Shown here one piece after another: positions 7,473-17,559 of a stretch of DNA of 64,000 nucleotides. The stretch's first letter is position 1. Every line of letters starts with the position of its first letter. Below the pieces are notes generated by a model, which worked only from the letters and a program-made list of their open reading frames with translations, was not told the origin of the DNA and searched no databases. A program made the translations under genes and the position numbers. This DNA comes from DASQDN01 sp963833675 (GTDB taxonomy: Bacteria; Acidobacteriota; Terriglobia; Bryobacterales; Bryobacteraceae), in the NCBI GenBank assembly GCA_963833675.1, contig CAWHYW010000032.1, positions 186,001-250,000 on the forward strand, written 5' to 3'.

Positions 7473-9159
7473 ATGACCCAATCCAGCCTGTTGTCGCTCG
7501 CCCCCGTTGACATTTTCATCATCGCGGTGTACTTCGTGATGGTCTTGGGTATCGGTTTCTATCTCAAGAAATACACGAACACCGCGGAAGAGTTCTTTCT
7601 CGCCGGCCGCGAGATGACAGCGTGGGTTGCGGGTTTAAGCTTCCTTGCCGCGAATCTTGGCTCGCTCGAATTGATGGGATGGGCAGCGGCAGCTTACCAG
7701 TATGGAATCCTCGCTACCCACTGGTATTGGATCGGAGCCATTCCGGCGATGCTTTTTCTCGGCATCGTGATGATGCCGTTTTATTACATTTCTAAAACGC
7801 ACTCCGTACCCGGATACCTGAAGCTCCGTTTCGGTGAGCCCGCTCGCGCGGTCTCCGCAATCACGTTTGCTTTGATGACCGTGCTGATGAGCGGCATCAA
7901 CATGTATTCGATGGCGCTGGTAATGAAGGTCGTGCTCGGATGGGATATCAACTTCAGCATCTGGGTTTCGTCACTCACGGTTGCTGCTTATGTCTTCCTG
8001 GGCGGACTGCTCTCCGCGATTTTCAACGAAGTGCTTCAGTTCGTTTTGATCTGGCTTGGCGCGCTCCTGATTTCGATCATCGGCCTGATCGAAACCGGGG
8101 GCTGGGACGGCATGGTTCGACGCATCGCGACTAACTTTCCCGGGCAGGATTATACCCACCTCTGGAGCACACTGGGCTCCTTCACCGACAACCCAATGGG
8201 AATTCACTGGACCGGCATCGTATTCGGATTAGGCTGGGTGATCTCGTTCGGATACTGGACCACGGACTTCCTCGTGGTGCAGCGCGTTCTCGCGGCCAAG
8301 GATCTGCGTTCCGCGAAAATGGCTCCCATCATCGGCGCGAGCTTCAAGATGATGGTTCCGTTTATCGTTATTCTTCCTGGCCTGCTCGGGTTGGCGGTTC
8401 TACCCGAGAAACTCGTGGGTGAGGCGCAGGCGCTTTCCGGCGGCGGTCACAGCTACAACGAAGTGCTTCCGTTGATGCTGGCCAGGTACTGCGGGCCGGG
8501 ACTGCTCGGACTTGGCATCACTGCCCTGATTGCCGGTTTCATGTCCGGAATGGCCGGCAATGTTAGCGCGTTCGCGACGGTATGGACCTACGATATCTAT
8601 CGCGCCCTGATCCGCAAGAATGCATCGGACGATCACTATGTCTCGATGGGTCGCTGGTGTACGGTTTTGGGTGTGCTGATCAGCATCGGCACGGCATACC
8701 TGGTGATGCAGTTCCTCAGCATCATGGATTATGTTCAGGCCCTGTTCAGCTTTTTCATTGCGCCGCTATTCGGAACCGTGCTGCTGGGGATGTTATGGAG
8801 ACGCGCCACTCCCGCGGGCGGCTTCTGGGGATTGCTTGCGGGCACCCTGTCATCGATCGCGATGTGGGCGTGGGTTAAGGTCGATCCCTCGGCTCTTTCT
8901 TATATTGCTCTGTCGTCGAACGCCAAAGACATGGCTGAAAACATGTATCGCGGGTTATGGTCGTGGCTGATCTGCGTGATTATCACCGTTGCCGTCAGCA
9001 TGGTGACAACGCCTAAGCCGGTAAGTCGAGCTAAAAGGCCTCGTCTACGGCGTCACCGAAATACCTTTCGAAGGCAACCTGAAATTGTATCACAAGCCCG
9101 CGTTTTGGGCTTGTGTTGTCGGAGTAGTCTTTATCATCCTGAATATTCTGTTCTGGTAA
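7473..9159 (+). CDS. Sodium:solute symporter family transporter (sugar uptake), C-terminus frameshifted
   Basis: From ATG 7473 the product is a multi-span membrane protein of the SSS family: first helix VDIFIIAVYFVMVLGIGFYL, then NTAEEFFLAGREMTAWVAGL and SFLAANLGSLELMGWAAAAY, the motifs of helices 1-2 that frame the sodium and substrate site. About 13 hydrophobic segments follow. A TTG at 7386 would add 29 non-hydrophobic residues and is less likely. Near 9020 the frame shifts by one base; the family-like ending ELKGLVYGVTEIPFEG then LYHKPAFWACVV resumes in the next frame and stops at 9157-9159. As written, translation would run on to 9221 with a scrambled tail. It heads the pentose operon, so the cargo is probably a pentose. 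Confidence 0.85.
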
Positions 9160-9163
9160 CAAA

Positions 9164-9390
9164 ATGCGCCAAAGCCGCAATCATATTTCGATCTGGTTTT
9201 TTATCGGGGTTCTGCTGCTGATCTACGGTGTTACGATTCTCGGGGCCGGACTCACGGACAGTACACGAACAAACGGCCGTACGGTAGTTCTCGCCGAACT
9301 TCACGCGCAAATCTGGTGGGGCATTCTTCTCTCTGCTCATTCGGTTTGGTTTACACGTTCAAGTTTGCGCCATGGAGAAGGAAGCAATGA
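9164..9390 (+). pseudogene. Small two-span membrane protein, frameshifted
   Basis: ATG 9164 follows the true symporter stop by 4 bases. The frame encodes MRQSRNHISIWFFIGVLLLI and YGVTILGAGL, then AELHAQIWWGILL. Around 9335 the frame shifts; the continuing frame reads FGLVYTFKFAPWRRKQ and stops at 9388-9390, overlapping the next ATG as ATGA. Small proteins of this two-helix form accompany SSS symporters in solibacter-like genomes (recalled pattern) and are probably transporter accessory subunits. Function is inferred from position only. Confidence 0.6.
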
Positions 9391-10784
9391 TGACTGTTGG
9401 TGTGATTGTAGGGAATCGCGGATTCTTTCCGGATCATCTTGCGCGCAGCGGCAGGGAAGAAATCATCCGCGTGCTCGAAAAGGCCGGTGTGAAGGCGATC
9501 GTCCTCGGCCCCGAGGACTCAAGCATGGAGCTGTCGAGACTCGTCAGGAGGCCGCGGTGCGCCGACCTTTTTCAGAAGCATCGGAATGACATCGACGGAA
9601 TTATCGTCACCCTGCCCAACTTCGGCGACGAACGAGCCATTGCGGACACCTTGCGTATGGCCGATCTGCGCGTGCCCGTCCTGGTCCAGGCAACTCCGGA
9701 TTCTCCCGGCATCATGACCATTCGCGATCGCCGCGACAGCTTTTGCGGCAAGATGTCGGCCTGTAACAACCTGACCCAGTACCGTATCCCGTATTCGCTG
9801 ACGACGCTCCACACGGAAGCTCTGGATTCGGAGTTCTTCCGCCAAGACCTGGAGTGGTTTCTCGGCGTTTGCCGAGTAGTGAACGGCCTGCGAAGATTGC
9901 GCATCGGCGCGGTCGGCGCGCGGCCGGCCGCCTTCAACACAGTCCGCTACAGCGAGAAGATTCTGGAAGTCGAACGGCATTCCGATCGAGCCTATCGACC
10001 TATCGGAAATCTTCGGCCGCATCAACCGGATGAAGGACGACGATCCGGCTGCGCAATCAAGCTCGCGGCAATTCATAAGTACGTCTCCACCAGTGGCATT
10101 CCGGCGAGGCGCTGCTGAAAATGGCGAAACTCGGCGCCGTGATCGATGGATGGATGACAGAGACGAACGTCGCAATCAGCGCCGTCCAGTGCTGGACTTC
10201 GCTCGAGGAATACTTCGGGGTGGTGCCCTGCACCGTCATGAGCATGATGAGCAACGAGCTCATGTCGAGCGCGTGCGAAGTTGACATCTGCGGCGTGATC
10301 GCAATGCATGCCTTACGCTGGCGTCGGGGACGCCGAGCGCGCTGCTGGATTGGAACAACAATTACGGTGACGATCCCGACAAGTGCGTCTGCTTCCATTG
10401 CAGCAACTTGCCGAAGCATTTCTTCAGGAGGTTCGGATGGACTTCCAGGCGATAATCGCCGGCACGGTCGGCAAGGAAAACACTTTGGAACCTGCGTCGG
10501 CCGCGTGAAGGCATCGCCGATGACATACGCGCGCTTCTCGACCGACGACGCGACCGGCAAGATACGCGGCTATCTCGGCGAGGGAGAGTTCACCGAACGA
10601 TCCTCTCGAGACCTTCGGCGGCGCAGGTGTCGCGCGAATCCCGCAACTGCAGAATCTGCTGCGCTTCATCTGCGAGCGCGGCTTTGAGCATCACGTAGCC
10701 GCGAATCTCTCCAGCACCGCGCGCGATCGTCGCACGAAGCGACGACGAAGATACTTGGGTTGGGAAATATACTGGCACCAATGA
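9387..10784 (+). pseudogene. L-fucose/L-arabinose isomerase-like sugar isomerase, multiply frameshifted
   Basis: The gene starts at ATG 9387 (or 9390), MTVGVIVGNRGFFPDHLARS, and ends at TGA 10782-10784 after YLGWEIYWHQ. Its pieces lie in at least four frames, with shifts near 9975, 10050, 10105, 10315 and in 10430-10620. Readable blocks include PVLVQATPDSPG, RDSFCGKMSACNNLTQYRIP, AISAVQCWTSLEEYFGVVPC, IAGTVGKENTFGTCVGRVKA and LLRFICERGFEHHVAANLS, which together match the fucose isomerase C-terminal fold found in proteins annotated as L-fucose isomerase-like. Next to ribulokinase and L-ribulose-5-phosphate epimerase it would convert L-arabinose to L-ribulose in place of classical AraA; this role is inference from context. 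As given the gene cannot make a full protein. Confidence 0.8.
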
Positions 10785-10790
10785 GCGATT

Positions 10791-12375
10791 ATGGCTATCG
10801 TTGCAGGCGTTGATTTCGGCACACTGAGTGTGCGTGTATCCGATCTTCGATCAGGAGAAGGGTAGACTCGGCTCCGGCACGGCAGAGTATCCGCTGCATC
10901 GAAAAAAGGACGATCCGGACCACGCGACCCAAAGTCACGCCGATCATATGGATGCTTTGGTGGTCGCCATGCGAAAAGCGATCGAGAGCGCCGGAATCGA
11001 CGGCCGATCGATCGCGGCGCATTGCGCTTGATACCACCGGATCGAGTGTTGTGCCGGTAGGCCAGGGACTGCAGCCATTGGACGATTACTATCTGTGGTG
11101 CGATCACCGCGCCTGGGAAGAGGCGGCCCAGATCACATCGACTGCGCGCCAGAAAAGCTCGGAGCCATCGACTGGTGCGGCGGGACGTACTCTTCGGAGT
11201 GGGGCTTTGCGAAGCTGCTGCACTGGCTGCGGCACAATCCACAGAAGCGCGACCGGATGGTAACGGCGCTGGAGCATTGCGATATGGTCGCCGCGACGTT
11301 ATGCGGCATTACCGATCCAGCTCAGGTGAGCCGAAGTATCTGCGCGATGGGCCACAAATGGATGTGGAACGAATCGCTCGGCGGATTGCCTTCTGCGGAC
11401 TTTCTCAGGAAAGTCGATCCGCTTCTTGGAAAGGCGCGCGGCACGCTGACCGGCTCTATCGCGACCTCCGACATATCGCCGGCACGCTTTTCCTCAGAAT
11501 GGGCCTGAAAGATTGGGACTCGCGCCGGCATTCCGATTCCGGTCGGCGCATTCGATGCGCACTGGGATGCGATCGGGGCAGGAGTGCGGATCGGCGACAT
11601 CGTGAATGTCATCGGCACATCCACTTGCATCATGGCGATCAGCGAAGATGCCGGATTGATCCCTGGCGTTTGTGGGGTCGTGCGCGGTTCCATTCATCCC
11701 GAGCTATACCGGAATTGAAGCGGGGCTTTCGGCGACGGGAGATATCTTCGAAGCGATCGCGCGGCGCGCCAATACAACTGTGGCGGAGCTGGCGGCCGGG
11801 CTTGACAGGTATCGAATCGGCGAGACAGGATTGCTTCGTCTGACCTGGGACAACGGCGATCGAACTGTGCTCGTGAATCCGGAACTCGGCGGTGTCACCT
11901 TCGGATGGAAACTGAATCATACAGCACAGGATGAGTTGTTCGCTGCGGTCGAAGGTACGGCTTATCATACTCGCGTGATCATCGAACGCATGGAGGAGCA
12001 CGGTGTTCCTGTGCGACGTGTCATTAATGCTGGCGGAATCCCGCAGACGCAGCGCAACCTTGAACCGCGTTTACGCGAACGTGCTCGGTAAGCCCATCCT
12101 GGTGCCGGAAAGTGACCCGACGAGCCTGGGATCGGCTATCTTCGCGTTCCTCGCGGCGGGTACATACAAGACGGTCGAGAAGCTCAGGATGCGCTGTGTC
12201 CGAAGTATCGTGTCTTCTCGCCGGAAGCCGCGCAGACGCGCACGCGGACACCGTCTATGGCTGCTTTCGCAAGGCTTACTTCGCGATCGGTTCCCGGAAT
12301 GCCGAGCCGGCATCTATGGGAGAGATTCTGCCGCTTCTGCGCACTGTCGCCACTGAGGTAAGAAAGGCAAACCAT
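10791..12375 (+). pseudogene. Ribulokinase (FGGY family), multiply frameshifted
   Basis: From ATG 10791 the reading is MAIVAGVDFGTLSVRV, the phosphate-binding start of FGGY kinases. Shifts near 10840, 11035, 11130, 11470, 11510, 11690, 12045 and 12180 spread the gene over all frames. Diagnostic ribulokinase text is present: ALDTTGSSVVPV, WCDHRAWEEAAQI, ICAMGHKWMWNES, IPVGAFDAHWDAIGAGV, NVIGTSTCIMAISEDAG, GIEAGLSATGDIFEAIARRA and LGSAIFAFLAAGTYKTVE. The enzyme phosphorylates L-ribulose with ATP in the arabinose pathway. The end is placed just before the next gene, since the kinase tail AIGSRNAEPASMGEILPLLR reads straight into the epimerase without a stop, itself a sign of a lost base. It stands 6 bases after the isomerase. 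Confidence 0.85.
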
Positions 12376-13066
12376 GTTGGAGAAGTGCGCAAACAGGTTC
12401 TTGAAGCGAACCTTGAACTCGTCAGTCGCGGACTGGTCCTCTACACTTTCGGAAATGCGAGCGCGATCTCTCGCGAGGACGGCTTAATCGTTATCAAACC
12501 GAGCGGCGTTCCCTACGCGGACATGAGGCCGGAACACATGGTTATCACGGATCTCGGTGGCCGCATCGTGGAAGGGGACCTTCGGCCTTCTTCGGACTTG
12601 CGAACGCACTTGGTCTTGTATCGGGAATTTCGAGCGCTCGGCGGGATCGTACATACCCACTCGCATTACGCGACCGTCTGGGCGCAAGCCTGCCGCGAAA
12701 TTCCGTGCCTTGGCACGACGCACTCCGACTATTTCCACGGACCCATTCCGTCAACACCACACATGGATTCTTCCGAAATCGAAGAAGACTATGAATGGAA
12801 TACCGGAAAGGTGATTATCCGGCGCTTCAAGGATCTCGATCCTGTGGCGATGCCTGGCGGTTCTCGTCGGAGGGCACGCTCCCTTTTGCTGGGGACCCAA
12901 CATTGAAGCAGCGGTGCAAACTGCCGTGATCCTCGAAGAGGTCGCACGCATGGCTCTGCACACGATGATGTTGAATCCTGGTTGCGAGCCCGTTCCTAAT
13001 GCGCTTCGCGACAAACACTTCCGTCGCAAACACGGTCCGGACGCTTACTACGGTCAATCTCCCTAA
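12374..13066 (+). pseudogene. araD: L-ribulose-5-phosphate 4-epimerase (class II aldolase family), frameshifted
   Basis: The body from about 12385 reads VLEANLELVSRGLVLYTFGN, VIKPSGVPYADMRPEHMV, VHTHSHYATVWAQACREIPC and GTTHSDYFHGPIP. The HxH zinc site (HTHSH) and GTTHSDY motif are those of the araD/sgaE/ulaF group. Two shifts exist: one at the start, where ATG 12374 is out of frame with the body (GTG 12385 is in frame), and one at about 12850, after which AVLVGGHAPFCWGPNIEAAV and LRDKHFRRKHGPDAYYGQ complete the protein to TAA 13064-13066. It closes the sugar operon and meets the convergent oxidoreductase stop with a 4-base overlap. Confidence 0.85.
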
Positions 13067-14250
13067 TGGGCAGACGCCGTTTTCTCATCCTCCACGCCCG
13101 TTTCCATCCATTTGCCGTTACGCGCGGATTCGAGGACGGCATCACACACACGTTGCGTTTGCAAGGCCGTGCGAAAGTCCGGCTGCGTGGGCTTGCCGCT
13201 TTCGATGCCCATGACAAAATCGGCGAGCGCATTCAGGAACGTATGCTCGTACCCGATGGTCGTACCCGGCACCCAGTATCGATTCATATACGGATGTTCG
13301 GAATTCGTGGTGTGGATCTTGCGCCAGCCGGTCAGGTGCGACTCGGTTTTCTTGCCGGATTGCTGTTGCGTGTACTCGAAGTATTGCAGATACTCGGGCT
13401 CTTCAAGATCGAAGTAGACACTGCCGTCGGCGCCGTTCATCTCGAAGGTGTTGAAGTTCTTGCGGCCGCGCGCATAGCGAGTGGACTCGAATGTACCCAT
13501 CGATCCATTCGAAAACTCTGCGAGAAACATGCAGGCATCGTCAATCCCGACCGGCTCGACTTTGCCCGTTACAGCGTGTTTCCGTTCCGTGACAAACGTA
13601 GCCGTCTTGCCCACCACGCGGCGAATCGGACCGTTGAGCCACATCGCCGTATCGATGGAATGGGCCAGCAGGTCTCCTGTGACACCGGATCCGGCAACCT
13701 TCGCATCCAGACGCCACAGTCCCGCTCCGCCTTGCGGCACGTCTGGCGAAATGGTCCAGTCCTGAAGGTAGGTGGCCCGATAGTGGTAAGGCTTGCCGAT
13801 ACGGCCCTCATCGACCAATTGTTTGGCAAGGGCTACAGCAGGGACTCGGCGATAGTTGAACCAGACCATGTTCGGCACGCCGGCCGATTCCACCGCTTTC
13901 ACCATCTCTTCCGCTTGACGCACGTCCATAGCGAGCGGCTTCTCGCAGGCGATCATCTTTCCTGCCTTGGCGGCGGCTATGGCGATTTCGTAATGCGTAT
14001 CGTTGGGCGAGCCGATATCGATCAAATCGATATCTTTCGCATCAACCAATTTGCGCCAATCAGTCTCGATGCGCTCATATCCCCAGTTATCGGCGAACTG
14101 TTTCGCCTTCTCCGGACTGCGCGCGCAAACAGCCTTCAGAACGGGACGGTGTTCCACAGGAAAGAAATCGTTCAATCTCTTGTAAGCATTCGAATGGGTA
14201 CGGCCCATAAACCCGTACCCAATCATGCCGACGCGGAGTTCTTTAGGCAT
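13063..14250 (-). CDS. Gfo/Idh/MocA family oxidoreductase (intact)
   Basis: From ATG 14250 the product (about 395 residues) starts MPKELRVGMIGYGFMGRTHS, the Rossmann dinucleotide-binding turn, followed by GKMIACEKPLAMD, the EKP motif bearing the conserved lysine of the family. The C-terminal half is the mixed-sheet substrate domain. An upstream in-frame ATG at 14379 would add 43 residues antisense-like in composition and overlap the preceding gene deeply, so it was rejected. It overlaps the sugar-phosphate isomerase gene by 8 bases, so the two are translationally coupled. Without a leader it is cytoplasmic. The pair probably oxidises and isomerises a sugar or polyol; the substrate is unknown. 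Confidence 0.9.
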   Translation of the reverse strand: MPKELRVGMIGYGFMGRTHSNAYKRLNDFFPVEHRPVLKAVCARSPEKAKQFADNWGYERIETDWRKLVDAKDIDLIDIGSPNDTHYEIAIAAAKAGKMIACEKPLAMDVRQAEEMVKAVESAGVPNMVWFNYRRVPAVALAKQLVDEGRIGKPYHYRATYLQDWTISPDVPQGGAGLWRLDAKVAGSGVTGDLLAHSIDTAMWLNGPIRRVVGKTATFVTERKHAVTGKVEPVGIDDACMFLAEFSNGSMGTFESTRYARGRKNFNTFEMNGADGSVYFDLEEPEYLQYFEYTQQQSGKKTESHLTGWRKIHTTNSEHPYMNRYWVPGTTIGYEHTFLNALADFVMGIESGKPTQPDFRTALQTQRVCDAVLESARNGKWMETGVEDEKTASAH

Positions 14251-15184
14251 TCGCGTTCTCCATTGACGCGGTTCCGTACTTCGCGACAAGGCCGTCCAGA
14301 TATGTCTTGCACGTTTCGGTAGCGGCCCAGGCATCGGGCCAGAAGCACAGATCGATTGTCCACCAGTTGTGCGGGACACGCGCCGCTTTCAGCAACTCGG
14401 GCATGATCTCGTCAAATTTCAGAAGTCCGAGGCCGAATGGAGGATGCGCGGAGGTCTCGTCCTGGCCATCTTCCGTCTTGTGGCAGCTATTGTCCGAATC
14501 GATGAGATGGATGTGATTGATGCGGCCGGCCAGCTTGCGGATGAGTTCCACCTGATTGGAGAACGTCTCTTTTTCTCCTTCCTGGCGAGCCCCGATCACA
14601 CCAACCATCTGCCCATGACACGTGTCGTAGAGGAGCCCAAAGTTCCGTTTGTCGACGGCATCATGAATACGCAAGATGTCGCTCGGTTTGTTGAAGGCGA
14701 AACCCGGCTCGAACTCCCAGGTGACGTACTGCCCGTTATCGGCGGCGATGTCGCAGCAGGTCTGCCAGGTTTTAACCACACGATCGAACGCGGTTTTATA
14801 GTCGACTTCCCGATGAATCGTCGGCGGCTGCACGCAATCCACACGTACTCCGGCGATGCCCAGATCGCGCGCGAAATCGGAGTTCTTTCGAAATTCGGAG
14901 ATGTACTTCGACTGATCGTCTGTGTTGATCAGCTTTTCGCCCCAGAGATTTGCTGCGATCCCACTGAACGACAATCCCCGTTCCCGCATGCTATCCATAA
15001 GCTCTTCACGCTGCGACTTTGACGGCATGTCATCTGGATTAGGATGCGGTTTGAAAGAACCTAACTCGACGCCATTGAATCCAAGCTCCTCGAGCTTGTC
15101 GCAAACAGTCTCGAAATCGACGGGGGATTTCGCGTAAGGGCCAATGGTGTAGGCCCACGAGCCGATGGAGATGTCTTTACTCAT
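14243..15184 (-). CDS. Sugar phosphate isomerase/epimerase (xylose-isomerase-like TIM barrel)
   Basis: The 313-residue protein (MSKDISIGSWAYTIGPYAKS) carries the AP-endonuclease-2/xylose-isomerase-like TIM barrel. Metal-site elements are visible as VTWEFEPGF, GLLYDTCHG and INHIHLIDSDN, in the order seen in IolE/IolI-type enzymes. A good AGGAG precedes the ATG at 15184. It is the first gene of a two-gene unit with the downstream Gfo/Idh/MocA enzyme, a common pairing in polyol and inositol-type catabolism. The specific substrate is not readable. Both genes are intact although the regions on either side are full of frameshifts. Confidence 0.88.
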   Translation of the reverse strand: MSKDISIGSWAYTIGPYAKSPVDFETVCDKLEELGFNGVELGSFKPHPNPDDMPSKSQREELMDSMRERGLSFSGIAANLWGEKLINTDDQSKYISEFRKNSDFARDLGIAGVRVDCVQPPTIHREVDYKTAFDRVVKTWQTCCDIAADNGQYVTWEFEPGFAFNKPSDILRIHDAVDKRNFGLLYDTCHGQMVGVIGARQEGEKETFSNQVELIRKLAGRINHIHLIDSDNSCHKTEDGQDETSAHPPFGLGLLKFDEIMPELLKAARVPHNWWTIDLCFWPDAWAATETCKTYLDGLVAKYGTASMENANA

Positions 15185-15226
15185 CTAAGTGCTCCTGATC
15201 AGAGATTTCGCGCTCCGTTTGTTACG

Positions 15227-15612
15227 TTAACACTCCCGGCGGCGGCCCTTCAGGCGGGCATCGGCCATATTCCCGAACGAAGCTGCCCGATTGAGAAGCA
15301 ACTCGCGTTCCCGCTGATTTTTGGTTAGCGCGGCTGCCCGTTTGAATTCTACGCGCCTCATCGACCCGGCTTAGTTTGACGAGGAAGATCGCCACGCACG
15401 CTCGGCGGTTGCGGTGGCCATCAGCCAGGCGCCCGGATTATCCGGAACGCCCGTCTGCGGCCATCGCTCAAGAGCTGCAACAAGCGCTCCTGCGCGAGCT
15501 TCCTCGGGCCAAACCGACGTCGCGCATCATCCGCGCCCAAAGCGGCGATGAGTTTGGCCGACTCGATCCGCCACACGGCGTCGATGGTCCGACGTACGTC
15601 GGTAGCGGTCAT
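15227..15612 (-). pseudogene. ECF-type sigma factor (sigma-24/DUF6596 kind), internally deleted
   Basis: The start MTATDVRRTIDAVWRIESAK and the text LIAALG match the N-terminus of the large sigma factors that are paired with YciI-like genes. After the equivalent of PGAWLMATA (about 60 residues) the sequence jumps to C-terminal text of the same family, VDEAR..VEFKRAAALTKNQR and ERELLLNRAASF, ending at TAA 15227-15229. Around 300 residues, including sigma regions 2-4, are absent, and there are further frameshifts. The ATG overlaps the YciI stop as ATGA, the usual arrangement for this pair. This gene is certainly non-functional. Confidence 0.75.
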
Positions 15613-16046
15613 GCCGGCGCCCTAGCGCTTTTCCCAATTTCCGCACGCATGCGCTCCTCGGCTTCTCTGAGTTCCGGACGGATCGGGTCCGAAATCTTCC
15701 GACTCAAATACCTGCCGGATCTCGATCTCCGATTCTTGTCCGGGGTGCGGATTCGGGCAGCGCTTCATCCATTCGATGGCCTCTTCTTTCGATTTAGCCT
15801 GAATCAACCAGAAGCCGGCAATCAGCTCCTTCGTCTCTGCGAAGGGCCCGTCAATCACGGTGCGCTTTTCCCCGGAGAACCTGATTCGGCGCCCTTTGAA
15901 CTCGGTTGGAGGCCTTCGCCGGCAAGCATCACTCCGGCTTTGACCAACTCCTCGTTGAACTTCCCCATCTCCGTGAGCATTTTCGTATCGGGGAGAACCC
16001 CCGCTTCGCTCTCTTTGGTCGCCTTGACTATCACCATGAATCGCAT
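15609..16046 (-). pseudogene. YciI-like (YCII-related, DGPF domain) protein, frameshifted
   Basis: ATG 16046 has AGGAG about 9 bases upstream and reads MRFMVIVKATKESEAG, then NEELVKAGVMLAGEGLQPSS. After a frameshift near 15890 it continues VIDGPFAETKELIAGFWLIQ, the DGPF motif that names the family, and KSKEEAIEWMKRCPNP. Another shift near 15690 leads to PELREAEERMRAEIGKS and the stop at 15609-15611. Such small dimeric alpha/beta proteins are encoded next to sigma factors and are thought to act with them in an uncharacterised regulatory or catalytic role. Two single-base shifts would have to be reversed for it to work. Confidence 0.8.
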
Positions 16047-16162
16047 CGTCAATGTCTCCTTTAAGAATTCGGAATTAATCCCTACTTGCACGTCGAACGA
16101 AGGGAGCGTCGATCGACAAGCTTCAGAAATATTTTCGACCGAATGTTCCTGCGATAGATTTT

Positions 16163-16835
16163 TCAACGCGCCTTTCGGAATGTCAGGTTGATGCGGCATC
16201 GTCCGGTCAGTGGATGCTCACCGTCGCCAAGCGCGGCGACACCATGGTAGGCCAATCGTGCGGGCCGCCCCAAACGGCAATATCACCGTTTGAGAGATGG
16301 AAACGTCGCGGGCGATCCTTTCTCGTGGTCCCGCCGAATAGAAACACCGCGGGCAGTCCAAGCGATACCGAAACGATCGGGGCCGTAAAGTCCCGCTCAT
16401 CGCGGTCCTGGTGCAATGTCAATCGCGCGCCCGGTTCGTAACGGTTAATCAGACAGGCGTCCGGCACGAATCCCGCATATCCGGCTTCTTGAGCCGCGGT
16501 GGTCGCTAGACGCCTAAAAGAAGCCGGCATATCCGGCCATATCCGGCCTGTTAGACGGATCTACCGGCGCGTAGCGATATCCATCCGAATCCGAGATCCA
16601 GCCGGCGAGCCCGCAATTCGTCATCGCCACGGACATTCGAAAGCCGCCAGGAGTACTCATGTGGCGAAAAAGGAGCGACAAGCAGAATTTCCGACAAATC
16701 GCGCATGAGCGCCGGACCATCCTCAGAAGCGAATTCTCGCAGAAGGACAGCGCCTTCGGCGATCGATTGCCTTCGCTCGAGCGTCGAACAATTCAGGTCC
16801 GAATAGATGCCTGTATCGGAGTAACCCTTTCTCAT
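16163..16835 (-). pseudogene. alkB: DNA oxidative demethylase AlkB, frameshifted
   Basis: Start ATG 16835 overlaps the preceding stop as ATGA. The pieces read LERRQSIAEGAVLLREFASE, then STPGGFRMSVAMTNCGLAGW, YAPVDP, and MPASFRRLATTAAQEAGY followed by PDACLINRYEPGARLTLHQD and APIVSVSLGLPAVFLFGG. The tail GEHPLTGRCRINLTFRKAR ends at TGA 16163-16165. This is co-linear with E. coli AlkB, including the HxD iron site (LHQDRDE) and the 2-oxoglutarate-binding RCRINLTFR. At least three shifts (near 16680, 16545 and 16250) break it. AlkB removes 1-methyladenine and 3-methylcytosine lesions. It is the third gene of the ada operon. Confidence 0.88.
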
Positions 16836-17559
16836 AACGCATCGTGGAAAATAATACCGAGAGTATAGCGATGACCGGAGCGCACACGGCTCACACCGTG
16901 CCGCAAGTTGACGCGATAGCTTCCGCGATTCCCCTTTACCGGGCGATGGCGGACGGCGAAGATAACGGCATCTCCCTGACGTAGCGGAACGACTTCGGCG
17001 CGCGATTGCATTCGCGGCCGCTGCTCCGTCAGAACAAATTCACCGCCTGTAAAATCGCAGCCCGGCATCGAGAGCAGCACGGTCAATTGCAGCGGGAAAA
17101 CGTGTTCTCCGTAGACGTCCTGATGCAGGCAATTGAAGTCACTTTCGCCGTACTTGAGCAGCAGCGGCGTCGGCCGGATCTGACCAGCGCTATGGCAACG
17201 ATCGAGAAAGTCCGCGTGATCGTCGGGATAGCGAACGTCGATTCCCATCGCTTCATTCCAGCGATTCGCGACAGCCGCCAGACGCGGATACAAAGAAGAC
17301 CTCAAGTCGCTGATGATTTCCGGCAGAGGATAGCTGAAATATTTGTACTCGCCGCGCCCGAAGCCATGTCGCGCCATCACGACACGGCTCCGGAACAACT
17401 CGTCCGCGCCATAACTAGGCGCAATGGAACTACAGTCCTCTGGAGAAAGCAGTTCACCTGTGAGAGCGCAGCCGTACGCATCGAGTCTGCCGAAATCCGA
17501 TCCCAATCGAGCGCGGCTACCTTCTCCGAATGATCCGCATTCGGGAGCACTGCCATCAT
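16832..17559 (-). pseudogene. 2OG-Fe(II) oxygenase of the DNA-alkylation operon (DUF2086-like), frameshifted at the N-terminus
   Basis: The main frame (17506-16832) encodes AYGCALTGELLSPEDC, RSRVVMARHGFGRGEYKYFS, NCLHQDVYGEHVFPLQLTVL and GGEFVLTEQRPRMQSRAEVV, ending GIIFHDAL. The HxD of HQDVYGEH is the iron site of this oxygenase family, which Pfam describes as acting on damaged DNA. The natural start is ATG 17559, overlapping the ada stop by 4 bases and reading MMAVLPNADHSEKVAALDWD in another frame; the shift is near 17480. The downstream overlap with alkB is also ATGA. Three-gene coupling with ada and alkB supports a role in alkylation damage repair. Confidence 0.82.

Noticed and set aside
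9091..9115. Perfect 9-bp hairpin CACAAGCCC/GGGCTTGTG with a seven-base loop
   Set aside because: It lies within the restored coding frame of the symporter C-terminus (YHKPAFWACVV), lacks a T-tract after the stem, and is explained by codons, so it was not called a terminator.
12112..12906. Single frame that joins a ribulokinase tail with an epimerase body
   Set aside because: It looks like a fusion but both partners are incomplete in that frame and each has matching pieces in other frames, so a lost base at the gene junction explains it better than a real fusion.
13066..14322. Long open frame of 418 codons on the plus strand
   Set aside because: It is antisense to the intact Gfo/Idh/MocA gene, has no family-like text and no ribosome site. 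Its length reflects codon bias of the real gene.
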